31,968 bases of DNA from Thermogutta sp. (GTDB taxonomy: Bacteria > Planctomycetota > Planctomycetia > Pirellulales > Thermoguttaceae), in contig NZ_JACIYL010000001.1 in NCBI RefSeq assembly GCF_014359955.1, positions 1 through 31,968 of the forward strand, read 5' to 3'. The translations under genes were made by a program, and so were the position numbers. Of the stretch, positions 1 to 6,815 are shown piece after piece. Positions within the stretch are counted from its first letter, which is position 1. The number at the start of each line of letters is the position of its first letter. The notes under the pieces were generated by a model, which was not told the DNA's origin, did no database searches, and saw only the letters and a program-made list of their open reading frames with translations.

Positions 1-104
1 GGCCGAATCTGCGCGGTTGCGCACGTGTTCAGTCCGCACGTGACGACTCCCCAAAGCAACAGCGAAGCCCAACCCACCGCAGCAGCGAATCTTCTCTGGC
101 GCAT
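1..104 (-). CDS. Secreted or lipoprotein gene, 5' end only (cut by window edge)
   Basis: An ATG at 104-102 opens a frame that stays open for 34 codons to the left edge. It encodes a classical export signal: a basic start (MRQRRF), a hydrophobic stretch (AAAVGWASLLLWGVV) and then either a Cys or an ATA-Q type cleavage site near residue 31. A GGGGAGAG Shine-Dalgarno-like run lies about 6-9 bases upstream of the ATG. The strand agrees with the next four or five genes. The mature protein lies outside the window, so its function cannot be stated. Confidence 0.6.
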   Translation of the reverse strand, partial: MRQRRFAAAVGWASLLLWGVVTCGLNTCATAQIR

Positions 105-321
105 CAGATTCTCTCCCCGTGCTGGCAGCCCAGCCTTTCCGCCGGACTCATCGACCCACACTGCCCTTTTCTTGGACGAACTGTGCGTTCCCCTCGTTCC
201 AAAACCCCCTGATCTTTCCCCAATGGTACCCAGTATGAGGGGATACCGTCAATGCGCCGACGGTTTCAAGCCTCGCCCATTTCGCAAGAATCCATGAGAT
301 CAAACGGACACCGCGTCTCGT

Positions 322-346
322 AAGGGCAATTCTTAGATTGCCCCTA
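322..346. repeat. Palindromic repeat, CAATTC type, copy 1
   Basis: Arms GGGCAAT (324-330) and ATTGCCC (337-343) are perfect complements around TCTTAG, followed by CTAC. The unit resembles copies at 12738-12759, 16009-16036, 17177-17192 and 19873-19894, all of them in gaps between genes. Confidence 0.7.
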
Positions 347-360
347 CCTCCGGATCGGAG

Positions 361-379
361 GGGCACGCTTGTCGTGCCC
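361..379. repeat. Palindromic repeat, GGGCACG type, copy 1
   Basis: Arms GGGCACG (361-367) and CGTGCCC (373-379) are perfect complements around CTTGT. A diverged second copy with the same flanking order lies at 17095-17114. In both, the unit reads GGGGCACGC, then a TGTC spacer, then a TGCCC arm. Confidence 0.7.
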
Positions 380-414
380 GGTCATGCAAAACGGAGTATC
401 CGACATTAAGCGAC

Positions 415-433
415 GGACCTGACAAGCAGGTCC
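415..433. repeat. Palindromic repeat, GGACCT type
   Basis: Arms GGACCT (415-420) and AGGTCC (428-433) flank GACAAGC. The GACAAGC spacer is the complement of the GCTTGTC found in the neighbouring GGGCACG-type unit at 361-379, which suggests related elements. A degenerate match may exist near 16115-16130 (GCAGGTTCCTC). Confidence 0.6.
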
Positions 434-554
434 CTCCGGGGTCCGGGCTGAAGCGTGCTTGTGCCCAGGGCGTTGTCCGGGTCCGTGCCGCTTTCCGGCG
501 GCCGAAAAGTCGGGATGACTCAGAGCTGCCCCCGGGGCCACGCACAACGGGAAG

Positions 555-1211
555 CTAATGGATTGCCTTGGCGTCCAGCGCCCAGAACTCGCGGGGATCG
601 TAAGAGTGGAATAGCCGCGCAACAGCCGTGGCCAGCACCGAGACGTACTCTTTACGAAAGTCCGATTCCGGCAGCTCGGAGGTGGGTATGACGCTGTTGG
701 GAGGATAATTGATCTGGTCGAGTGTCTTCTCAAAGACCTGCTGATTGGTGGCACAATCGTGGACGGTTACGTGCAGGGTGGCCGTCCCCTGGTACACCGT
801 CTGCCCTTTGTACAGGCTGAACGCCTCAATATCGACCCCGATCACCATATCCGCACCGACACCGCGTCCCACCTCGACATAGCTATCCCAATCGTGTTCG
901 TCCATCCACTGCTCGACCTTCTGCGGATCGATCCATTGGGTCTTCGGCACTCGCTGCACCAGAATGGCGTGGATCCGCCGAGCCAGCGCCTTGTCCACGT
1001 GGGCATCTCGGTAACTGAGGCTGATCACAGGTCGCGCCACAATAGCCACTTTTTTGTCTTTGAGGCCTGCGAACTCGGGCTTGACATCGGATTGACCTGT
1101 GACCCAGAGCGCTGTCGCCAGGGCACTGCAACCACTGCTCGCCAGCATCACCACAAGACAAACCGTCATCCATGCGGCTTGCCGATTACCAGTCCAACCC
1201 AACCCGTTCAT
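555..1211 (-). CDS. Putative lipoprotein of unknown function
   Basis: A 218-residue protein with an N-terminal hydrophobic segment ending in LASSGC, which fits lipoprotein processing at Cys28; it should sit on a membrane facing the periplasm. The mature part is soluble and has alternating beta/alpha character (KKVAIVARPV, GADMVIGVDIEAF, ATLHVTVHD). This recalls the periplasmic lipoprotein fold that binds partner proteins, but no catalytic motif is visible. I start it at the ATG at 1211 because AAAGGA lies five bases upstream; an upstream ATG (1217) and GTG (1226) are in frame but poorly spaced. It is the last gene of the rny-led run, 69 bases after the DUF2752 gene. I recall similar proteins only from planctomycetes, so the function is open. 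Confidence 0.8.
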   Translation of the reverse strand: MNGLGWTGNRQAAWMTVCLVVMLASSGCSALATALWVTGQSDVKPEFAGLKDKKVAIVARPVISLSYRDAHVDKALARRIHAILVQRVPKTQWIDPQKVEQWMDEHDWDSYVEVGRGVGADMVIGVDIEAFSLYKGQTVYQGTATLHVTVHDCATNQQVFEKTLDQINYPPNSVIPTSELPESDFRKEYVSVLATAVARLFHSYDPREFWALDAKAIH

Positions 1212-1280
1212 GGCCATCCTTTGCACAATGAGGAAAGATCCAAACCATTGCCGGCGGTTGTGAGTTGCACCCTCACCACC

Positions 1281-1772
1281 TTACCACAGGCGAAAGATCA
1301 GACGGACCAACCATTCCGTCACAATAACCCCCAGGAAAATGATGAGGGTCTGATTGAAAGCCGCCATGGAGAATTTCGGTCCGCCAATCCCGGTCAAGCC
1401 GGAGATCACAGCGGCCAGCCCCACGACGGCCGCCGCCATCGCCAGGATCGTGCCGCTGACACTCGCCTGGAGCGCCGCTCGCCACTGACCCCGCACCCAG
1501 TGCGACCACGCCGTGGTCATCCCGCAGGTCGGACACCGCAATCCGAACCACCGCACCATCGCGCACGGGGGCAAGCCCAGTTGCTCATGTGTTCCGAAAC
1601 CGCTGGGGGAAGGCTGTAACTGCCAGGCCACACCCAAAAGTCCCAGGACCACAAGGCCGAACACCAGCCGAGCTGCTCGCGCCAGGGGGCTCAGCCGTCC
1701 GGTGCCACGGCCTCTTCGGGACTTCACCGAGGACGGATCGCGCCCGTCATCGGCTTTCAGCGACTCGGTCAT
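1281..1772 (-). CDS. DUF2752 family membrane protein
   Basis: A 163-residue membrane protein. After a charged N-terminus there is a first membrane segment (ARLVFGLVVLGLLGVAW), then the family signature CPTCGMTTAW following FGLR, then at least two more hydrophobic segments (TILAMAAAVVGLAAVISGL and TLIIFLGVIVTEWLVRLIF). The CPxCG(x)T signature is what defines DUF2752; the Cys pair may bind a metal or be redox active, but the family has no proven function. I place the start at 1772, not at the longer 1856, because ATG 1772-1770 overlaps the TGA of the ymdB-like gene by four bases (ATGA at 1769-1772), a layout typical of translational coupling. The longer frame would add 28 residues of low-complexity basic sequence inside the upstream gene. 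Confidence 0.85.
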   Translation of the reverse strand: MTESLKADDGRDPSSVKSRRGRGTGRLSPLARAARLVFGLVVLGLLGVAWQLQPSPSGFGTHEQLGLPPCAMVRWFGLRCPTCGMTTAWSHWVRGQWRAALQASVSGTILAMAAAVVGLAAVISGLTGIGGPKFSMAAFNQTLIIFLGVIVTEWLVRLIFRLW

Positions 1773-2620
1773 GACAACTGTTGGCTGGGGCGAAGCATAA
1801 CGCGAGCAGCGATTTGACACAAGGTCGCTTCCTTCAGATCTTCCTCGCGCAAACAAATCCGCCAGATTCCCTGAGCCTTGCCCGTGCTCGGGTCCACTTC
1901 CACGATAGTGCCATTGAGGCGGACATCATCCGTGGCCACGTCGAATGGCGTCGGCTCAAATGTTCGGGTGGTGTGGAGGACCCTGTCAATCCGCCGCCCG
2001 ATGATACTTTCGTGAGGTCCCGTCATGCCCACATCGCACTGAAACGCCGTCCCACCGGGAAGAATCTGTTCATCGGCCGTGGGCACATGCGTGTGCGTTC
2101 CCAGCACGGCGGAGACCCGCCCGTCCAGATACCGGGCGAGCGTCTGCTTGTCACTGGTGGCCTCCGCGTGAAAATCCACCAGAATCACCTTGACCGATCG
2201 GGACAGGCGACTGAGGACCCGGTCGGCAGCCGCCAGGTAACAGTCCACCGGGCGCATGAATACCCGCCCCAGAAGACTGATGACCGCCACAGGCTCCCCG
2301 TTAACTGCCGAAAGAATAGTGTACTCCCGGCCGGGTGCTTCTGCGGGATAATTCGCAGGACGGACGATCCGGGAATCCGACCGCAGAACAGGTTCCAACT
2401 GCCGACGGGCGTAAATATGGTCCCCCATTGTGATGCAATGGGCCCCCGCTTCCACCAGTTCGTAAAAAAGCTCGGGGGTCAAGCCAGAGCCCCCGGCGGC
2501 GTTTTCGGCGTTGACGACGATGAAATCGAGCCGGAAAATCCGCAGCAGAAACGGGAGGGCACGGCATGTGATTCGCCGTCCCGGTTTCCCCACCACGTCA
2601 CCGATCAGCATCAATCGCAC
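1769..2620 (-). CDS. ymdB: YmdB-like metallophosphodiesterase (TIGR00282 family)
   Basis: A cytoplasmic calcineurin-like phosphodiesterase of 283 residues. Metal-site motifs appear in family order: GDVVGKPG (D8), NAEN (E39, N40), GDH (D67, H68), DFHAEATSDK (H151) and GTHTHVP (H176, H178). They match the spacing of the B. subtilis YmdB site almost residue for residue. YmdB hydrolyses cyclic 2',3'/3',5' nucleotides and is linked there to RNase Y, motility and biofilm control. The gene lies 100 bases downstream of rny on the same strand, the pairing also known from Firmicutes, and is coupled to the DUF2752 gene by a 4-base overlap. Oddity: the Asn of the usual GNH motif is Asp (D67). Family identity is secure; the in vivo substrate is inferred. 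Confidence 0.93.
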   Translation of the reverse strand: MRLMLIGDVVGKPGRRITCRALPFLLRIFRLDFIVVNAENAAGGSGLTPELFYELVEAGAHCITMGDHIYARRQLEPVLRSDSRIVRPANYPAEAPGREYTILSAVNGEPVAVISLLGRVFMRPVDCYLAAADRVLSRLSRSVKVILVDFHAEATSDKQTLARYLDGRVSAVLGTHTHVPTADEQILPGGTAFQCDVGMTGPHESIIGRRIDRVLHTTRTFEPTPFDVATDDVRLNGTIVEVDPSTGKAQGIWRICLREEDLKEATLCQIAARVMLRPSQQLS

Positions 2621-2720
2621 AGAAGCGCCTTTCGTTGCAGACGATCATGAGGCTCTTGCCGTTCCTCGTTCCGTACGTCACATCGGACCCACAAATTGGC
2701 GACCTTTCGCCGGGCTGTTT

Positions 2721-4298
2721 TCAGCGCGCGATCTCCGTACACCGCGTCTCCCGGAGCACCGTCACTTTGATCTCACCGGGGTAATTGAGCCTTTCTTCGA
2801 AGGCCCGGGCAATGTCCCGGCAGATTTTCGCAGCGATCTCGTCCGTCGTTTCTTTTGCGTTGACCATCACGCGAAGCTCTCGCCCGGCCTGAATGGCGTA
2901 GGCCTGCTCCACGCCCGGAAAACTGCAGGCGATGCTTTCCAGCTCTTCCATGCGCTTGATGTAGCGTTCCAGCGTTTCGCGGCGGGCTCCGGGTCGGGAT
3001 GCACTGCAGGCATCCGCCGCCGCCACAATGACGGTGTAAGGATTCTCCACCCGCAAGTCCTCGTGGTGTGCCGCGGCAGCATGGATGACTTCCGGCGGTT
3101 CACCGTAGCGGCGGAGCAGATCCGCGCCGATTTTGGGATGTCCGCCTTCCGCCTCATGGTCGGCGGCTTTCCCGATGTCGTGCAGCAAACCGCACCGCCG
3201 GGCCAGGGCTCCGTCGAGACCGAGTTCGTCCGCGATCATCCCGGCGAGGAAAGCAACCTCGATGGAGTGACGAAGCACATTCTGGCTGTAACTGGTGCGG
3301 AAGTGAAGTCGGCCTAACATGTACACCAGACGCTCGTGGAGCCCCCGCACATCCACTTCCTGACAGGCCGCCTGCCCCATCTGGCGAATGAACTCGTCCA
3401 TCTCCTGCTGGGTTTCGGCCACAACTTCCTCAATCCGCGAGGGATGAATCCGCCCATCGGCGATCAGTTTATTGAGAGCAATCCGTGCAATTTCCCGCCG
3501 AACAGCGTCGAATGCGCTGACAATCACCACGCCGGGTGTGTCGTCGATGATGACATCCACGCCGGTGACCTTTTCGAACGTGCGGATGTTCCGGCCCTCG
3601 CGACCGATAATCCGCCCCTTCATCTCGTCGTTGGGGATATCGACCGTACTGGTCGTCGTCTCCGCTGTGTGGGCCGCCGCATAGCGCTGGATGGCCGTCA
3701 GAAGAATATCCCGGCTTTTCTGTTGACACATCTCCTGCAGCTTTTGCTCGTATTTGAGGACGAGCGAGCCGACCTCTTGCTGAAGCTGCGATTCGAGAAG
3801 TTCAAGCAGCCGCTTGGTGGCCTCTTCCCGACTCAGGCCGCTCACCTCATGGAGCACCTGCCGTTGCATATCGAGCAGTTTCTGGAGTTCCTCTTTGCGC
3901 CGGTTGACCTCCTCCAACCGCTCGCTGAGGCGGCGCTGCGTGGTCTCCACGATCTGTTCCTGACGACGGAGCTGGGCCGCCTGCTCCTCGATGGCATCTT
4001 CCCGCTTTTCCAGGGCCCTCTCCCGTTGATGGAGTTCCTCGCGGATTTTCTGAAATTCCGCCTCGCGGGCTGCCCGCTCCTGGAGATCCCGCTCCTTGAG
4101 TTCCAGCTCGGTTCGCCGCTTGAGGTCCTCCGCCTCCCGCTGGGCCTGCTCGACAATCCGTTTTGCCTCGGACTCGGCGTCTTTGCGCCGCAGGTAATCG
4201 ATCAACTTGGTGACGGTGAACGTCAATCCCGCAACAAGGACGCAAACAACTGCCAGAAAGATAAGCTGATTGGGTTCGAACACGGCCAACGCCCTCAC
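2721..4298 (-). CDS. rny: Ribonuclease Y
   Basis: The membrane-anchored endoribonuclease that starts mRNA decay in many bacteria. At 525 residues it is close to the usual 520. Order of parts: transmembrane helix (about 12-33), long charged coiled coil (about 38-200), KH RNA-binding domain with [11 protein letters not shown] (about 228-238), and HD domain with the catalytic pair in LLHDIGKA (H373, D374) plus HH at 411-412; the end is the family's [14 protein letters not shown]. The frame opens with GTG at 4298; a second in-frame GTG at 4283 has GAGGG eight bases upstream and may be the true start, which would remove five residues. It lies at the head of, or second in, a minus-strand operon with ymdB, DUF2752 and lipoprotein genes, and a promoter at 5062-5090 could serve it. 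Confidence 0.97.
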   Translation of the reverse strand: MRALAVFEPNQLIFLAVVCVLVAGLTFTVTKLIDYLRRKDAESEAKRIVEQAQREAEDLKRRTELELKERDLQERAAREAEFQKIREELHQRERALEKREDAIEEQAAQLRRQEQIVETTQRRLSERLEEVNRRKEELQKLLDMQRQVLHEVSGLSREEATKRLLELLESQLQQEVGSLVLKYEQKLQEMCQQKSRDILLTAIQRYAAAHTAETTTSTVDIPNDEMKGRIIGREGRNIRTFEKVTGVDVIIDDTPGVVIVSAFDAVRREIARIALNKLIADGRIHPSRIEEVVAETQQEMDEFIRQMGQAACQEVDVRGLHERLVYMLGRLHFRTSYSQNVLRHSIEVAFLAGMIADELGLDGALARRCGLLHDIGKAADHEAEGGHPKIGADLLRRYGEPPEVIHAAAAHHEDLRVENPYTVIVAAADACSASRPGARRETLERYIKRMEELESIACSFPGVEQAYAIQAGRELRVMVNAKETTDEIAAKICRDIARAFEERLNYPGEIKVTVLRETRCTEIAR

Positions 4299-4354
4299 TT
4301 TCTTTCGGGGCGAGGGCCTTGATCACCTGAGATTCAGAGCAAGCTGGCGGAACC

Positions 4355-4825
4355 TCAATTCAGGGCAGGAACAGAGAGATTTGGGGGGATCTTCCCCCGT
4401 CCTGTTGTCGGCACCCAGCCGGCTCCATCTTTCCTGCACCGAAGGGACCACACAGAGAAAAGGCGAGAAGACGGCCCGGCCGGTCCTGCCAGAGTGCGCA
4501 AACGAGTCACCCTGCTCCCGACTGCCCCCGCAAGAGAGACAGCCCACCTGTGATTCCATTCGCGTTCGTCACCAACCACGCACGTTCGCAGTACAGCCTG
4601 TTCGGTGGCACTGGAAGCAGATTGCGCTTGGCGCCGCGAATCCGACACGGATTGTGGTTCCTTCCCGGCAAGCAACCTGCTCACTTCGCCGGGTGATACA
4701 ATCCGAGTGGGGCCCGCGCCGATTTGCGCTGCCTGTGTACCAGGCCAAGCTCCCGCGCCGCCCACCTGGACTTCCCAGGCGATCCAAGCAATGACGACGA
4801 CTACCAGCAGGAGAATACCGACCAT
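4355..4825 (-). CDS. Doubtful small ORF with N-terminal membrane helix
   Basis: A 156-codon frame upstream of rny on the same strand (56-base gap). Only the first 20 residues look protein-like: MVGILLLVVVVIAWIAW would make a membrane anchor. The remainder is rich in Arg, Ser, Gly and Ala with no recognisable motif, and its third codon positions are not clearly GC-biased, unlike the neighbouring genes. There is no good Shine-Dalgarno site (AGGTT touches the ATG). It could be a short real membrane protein whose tail is frameshifted, or part of a long rny leader. A promoter lies about 240 bases upstream at 5062-5090. Confidence 0.33.
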   Translation of the reverse strand: MVGILLLVVVVIAWIAWEVQVGGAGAWPGTQAAQIGAGPTRIVSPGEVSRLLAGKEPQSVSDSRRQAQSASSATEQAVLRTCVVGDEREWNHRWAVSLAGAVGSRVTRLRTLAGPAGPSSRLFSVWSLRCRKDGAGWVPTTGRGKIPPNLSVPALN

Positions 4826-4893
4826 AACCTGTGCGTCAAAAGGTTCCGATCGCCGTGCGACCGGAACTCCGATCAGAGGTTACTGAACTGATT

Positions 4894-4913
4894 CCTCCGG
4901 GAAGTTCCGGAGG
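4894..4913. repeat. Hairpin in rny upstream region
   Basis: Perfect 7-base arms CCTCCGG (4894-4900) and CCGGAGG (4907-4913) around GAAGTT. No run of T follows on either strand, so it is not an obvious intrinsic terminator; it is more likely part of a structured leader. Confidence 0.6.
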
Positions 4914-5007
4914 TTAGCGTCTTCTCGGCCTTTGCTCACCCTCAGGAAATCGAAGGCCTTCGCATCCCGTCTAGTTATGACGATCTGCTTTTCACCAAAC
5001 TCTACTG

Positions 5008-5046
5008 GAGCGTTTCACGGACGCCTGTTCCGGGCCGTGACCGCTC
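5008..5046. repeat. Long interrupted hairpin just downstream of a minus-strand promoter
   Basis: The outer arms GAGCG and CGCTC and the inner arms TCACGG and CCGTGA pair, with one or two unpaired bases between them, around a 14-base loop. On the minus strand this would form the very 5' end of the transcript predicted from the promoter at 5062-5090. On the plus strand it is followed by TTTT (5047-5050), so a plus-strand terminator is an alternative, although no plus-strand gene lies upstream. Confidence 0.55.
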
Positions 5047-5061
5047 TTTTGACTCATTGTT

Positions 5062-5090
5062 ATCATATACGAGGTTCGGTGGCCCCGCAA
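5062..5090 (-). promoter_or_regulatory. Sigma-70-like promoter for the rny operon
   Basis: On the minus strand TTGCGG (5090-5085) is followed after exactly 17 bases by TATGAT (5067-5062). A start of transcription near 5055 would give a leader of about 230 bases before the small ORF at 4825, or about 750 bases before rny. It sits in the divergent gap with tilS. The assignment rests on consensus and spacing only. Confidence 0.5.
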
Positions 5091-5152
5091 CTCCAGTTCC
5101 AACCGAATGTGAATTTTCCGTAAACGGCCCATTGACTACGGTCGAGCTGCCA

Positions 5153-6232
5153 ATGTCTCTGCATCCTCTAGAAAAAAAATTCCTGGAAGTTTTTTCTGCT
5201 GAACGTCGCGGAAGCTGGCCTATCGTCATCGCACTTTCCGGCGGTCCGGATAGCGTCGCCCTGTTCCATCTTGTTCGCCGAACGCACCCGACCAACGCTG
5301 GCCCCCTGGTGGTCGTTCACGTGAATCATCAGTTGCGTGATGACGAATCGGAGGAAGATGCCCGATTTTGCGCGCAACTCGCGCGACAGGCCGGCGTCGC
5401 TTTTCGCCTTTTCGTTCGCCCCGTCCGAGAAGAAAATACCCCCGGTTTGGGGATTGAAGCGGCTGCCCGCCGCCTGCGCTATCAGGCCCTCCGCGAAGCG
5501 GCAGAAGACGCCGGGGCCCGGTATGTTCTCACCGGCCACACCGCCAACGACCAGGCCGAGACGATCCTCTACCGCGTCTTTCGCGGTACCGGATTGCGGG
5601 GTCTGTGCGGGATTCCGCGGTCCCGCCCTTTCGGTCCTGGGGCCCTCTTTCGACCTCTTCTCGGAATCTTTCGCGAAGAGTTACTTCATTACCTGCACGA
5701 CCACAACTGGGGCTACCGTTGCGACAGGACGAACGAATCCACTGACTTCGCCCGTAACTGCATTCGCCACGTGATCTTTCCCGAAGCCGTTCGCGGTGTC
5801 CACCCCGCTGCCGTGGAAGGCGTGCTCCGCGTGGGGCTGAACGCTCAGGACGCCTGGGCGTTTCTGGAGTGCGTCGTCAACGAGGCGATCACCGACTCGC
5901 TGGTATCACAATCCCCCACGGAAGTGGTCATCCGCCGGGACGCTGTCGCGGGCCGACATCCGTTTGTGGTGCAGCAGATGGTTCTTGAACTCTGGCGCCG
6001 GCAACAATGGCCGCTCCGCAAACTGACCCGTGCGCACCTCCTCCAACTGACGGAGTTCATGCGTGGGGCCAGCCCACCCCCTTGCCGGCATTTCCCCGGG
6101 GCAGTGGAAATCCGCTTTTCGGAAAAGCACGTTATTTTGACCCGCCCTGCCGAGCGTCAGTCGCCACCGATCCCATCCGACCCGCGCGACGATGAGGAAT
6201 TTGGAGGAGCCGATCTCGGAATCGATACGTGA
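5153..6232 (+). CDS. tilS: tRNA(Ile)-lysidine synthase
   Basis: This enzyme converts the wobble cytidine of the CAU-anticodon tRNA-Ile to lysidine using ATP and lysine, so that AUA is read as Ile; it is normally essential. The N-terminal N-type ATP pyrophosphatase domain has the PP-loop ALSGGPDSVALF (residues 28-39), followed by VVHVNHQLR, the GIEAAARRLRY segment, the family's LTGHTANDQAETILYR and later RPLLGIFREEL and DRTNESTDFARNCIRH. I start at ATG 5153; the frame is open to 5057, but the extra 32 residues look like leader sequence and no clear Shine-Dalgarno site decides. At 359 residues it is shorter than E. coli TilS (about 430): the N-terminal and middle domains are present, and the C-terminal domain is reduced or absent. 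Confidence 0.95.
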   Translation: MSLHPLEKKFLEVFSAERRGSWPIVIALSGGPDSVALFHLVRRTHPTNAGPLVVVHVNHQLRDDESEEDARFCAQLARQAGVAFRLFVRPVREENTPGLGIEAAARRLRYQALREAAEDAGARYVLTGHTANDQAETILYRVFRGTGLRGLCGIPRSRPFGPGALFRPLLGIFREELLHYLHDHNWGYRCDRTNESTDFARNCIRHVIFPEAVRGVHPAAVEGVLRVGLNAQDAWAFLECVVNEAITDSLVSQSPTEVVIRRDAVAGRHPFVVQQMVLELWRRQQWPLRKLTRAHLLQLTEFMRGASPPPCRHFPGAVEIRFSEKHVILTRPAERQSPPIPSDPRDDEEFGGADLGIDT

Positions 6233-6402
6233 TTGTGTGTGTTACCTTCCTTTCCGACCGCGCATCAAAATAATGATCGGTGCGTGGGCAAAAGGGCTGT
6301 GCCCGCCGTCTCTCCCACCGGGTTCGTAAAGGGGACATCTTTTACAAATTTTACGGAATACCTTTACAGAATTGCGATCCCCCGAGGTCGGCCATCGGCC
6401 GT

Positions 6403-6408
6403 TATAAT
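6403..6408 (+). promoter_or_regulatory. -10 box upstream of the FmdB-type gene
   Basis: A perfect TATAAT lies 121 bases before the ATG at 6530. No good -35 box is found at 16-18 bases (CCCGAG is there), so the call rests on the -10 alone. The gap from tilS to this gene (6233-6529) otherwise shows nothing coding. Confidence 0.35.
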
Positions 6409-6529
6409 GGCAATCACAAAGTCTTCGAGACGTGTAGTGTCCTCGCTGTCCGCGAGTGTCCAAAGGACAGCGATCCAGCTCGGGTCGGATTCTGCGTCAT
6501 TCTGGCATCATTGGGAGGGTTAACACACG

Positions 6530-6760
6530 ATGCCTATTTACGAGTACACCTGCGAGAAATGCGGCGCTCAGTTCGAACTTCTCATCCGCAACAACGAAGA
6601 GCCGCGGTGCCCCCAGTGCGGGACGACCGACGTGGCGAAGCAATTGAGTAAGCCTGCGGTCTCAATCAGTGCGGGCAGCTCATCCACCGCCGATGTTCCG
6701 CCCTGCGGTGCCCCGCCCGGCTGCTGCGGCGGAAATTGCAATCTCTTTGACCAGAATTAG
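6530..6760 (+). CDS. FmdB-family zinc ribbon protein
   Basis: A 76-residue protein beginning [12 protein letters not shown], the signature of the FmdB/CxxC_CxxC zinc ribbon family. Two Cys pairs, C8-x2-C11 and C27-x2-C30, should bind one zinc ion. The tail from about residue 45 is Ser/Gly/Pro rich and ends in a further Cys cluster ([14 protein letters not shown]), which could bind metal or be redox active. Members are proposed to be regulatory (FmdB of methylotrophs), but most have no known role. GGGAGGG lies nine bases upstream of the ATG. It is about 300 bases after tilS on the same strand and converges with the next gene. Confidence 0.92.
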   Translation: MPIYEYTCEKCGAQFELLIRNNEEPRCPQCGTTDVAKQLSKPAVSISAGSSSTADVPPCGAPPGCCGGNCNLFDQN

Positions 6761-6815
6761 TCACAACCAACCCGCTTCCACGAAATCGCTCCCGATCTCC
6801 GCCCAACGCCCGCTG

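Larger units (their letters stand above)
105..554. other. Intergenic region with palindromic repeats
   Basis: About 450 bases with no convincing gene. Short frames exist on both strands, but they have no ribosome binding site or recognisable protein. The region holds three closely spaced palindromic units (324-343, 361-379, 415-433), listed separately. It presumably also contains the promoter of the gene starting at 104 and the end of the transcript coming from 1211. Confidence 0.6.
4826..5152. other. Divergent intergenic region between rny operon and tilS
   Basis: No protein gene is visible. It contains a minus-strand promoter (5062-5090) and several strong inverted repeats: GAGCG/CGCTC plus TCACGG/CCGTGA within 5008-5046, and CCTCCGG/CCGGAGG at 4894-4913. 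On the minus strand there is also GGCCTT...AAGGCC within about 4924-4960. This is dense structure for a plain leader and may represent a non-coding RNA or a regulated 5' region of the rny operon. Confidence 0.5.

Noticed and set aside
3336..4322. 328-codon plus-strand open frame rich in Leu and Phe
   Set aside because: It is the mirror of the Glu/Arg/Lys-rich coiled coil of RNase Y; antisense of such codons always reads as Leu/Phe.
5049..5066. TTGACT followed by TATCAT on the plus strand before tilS
   Set aside because: The spacer is only six bases, so it cannot act as a sigma-70 promoter; the same AT-rich stretch fits a minus-strand promoter instead.
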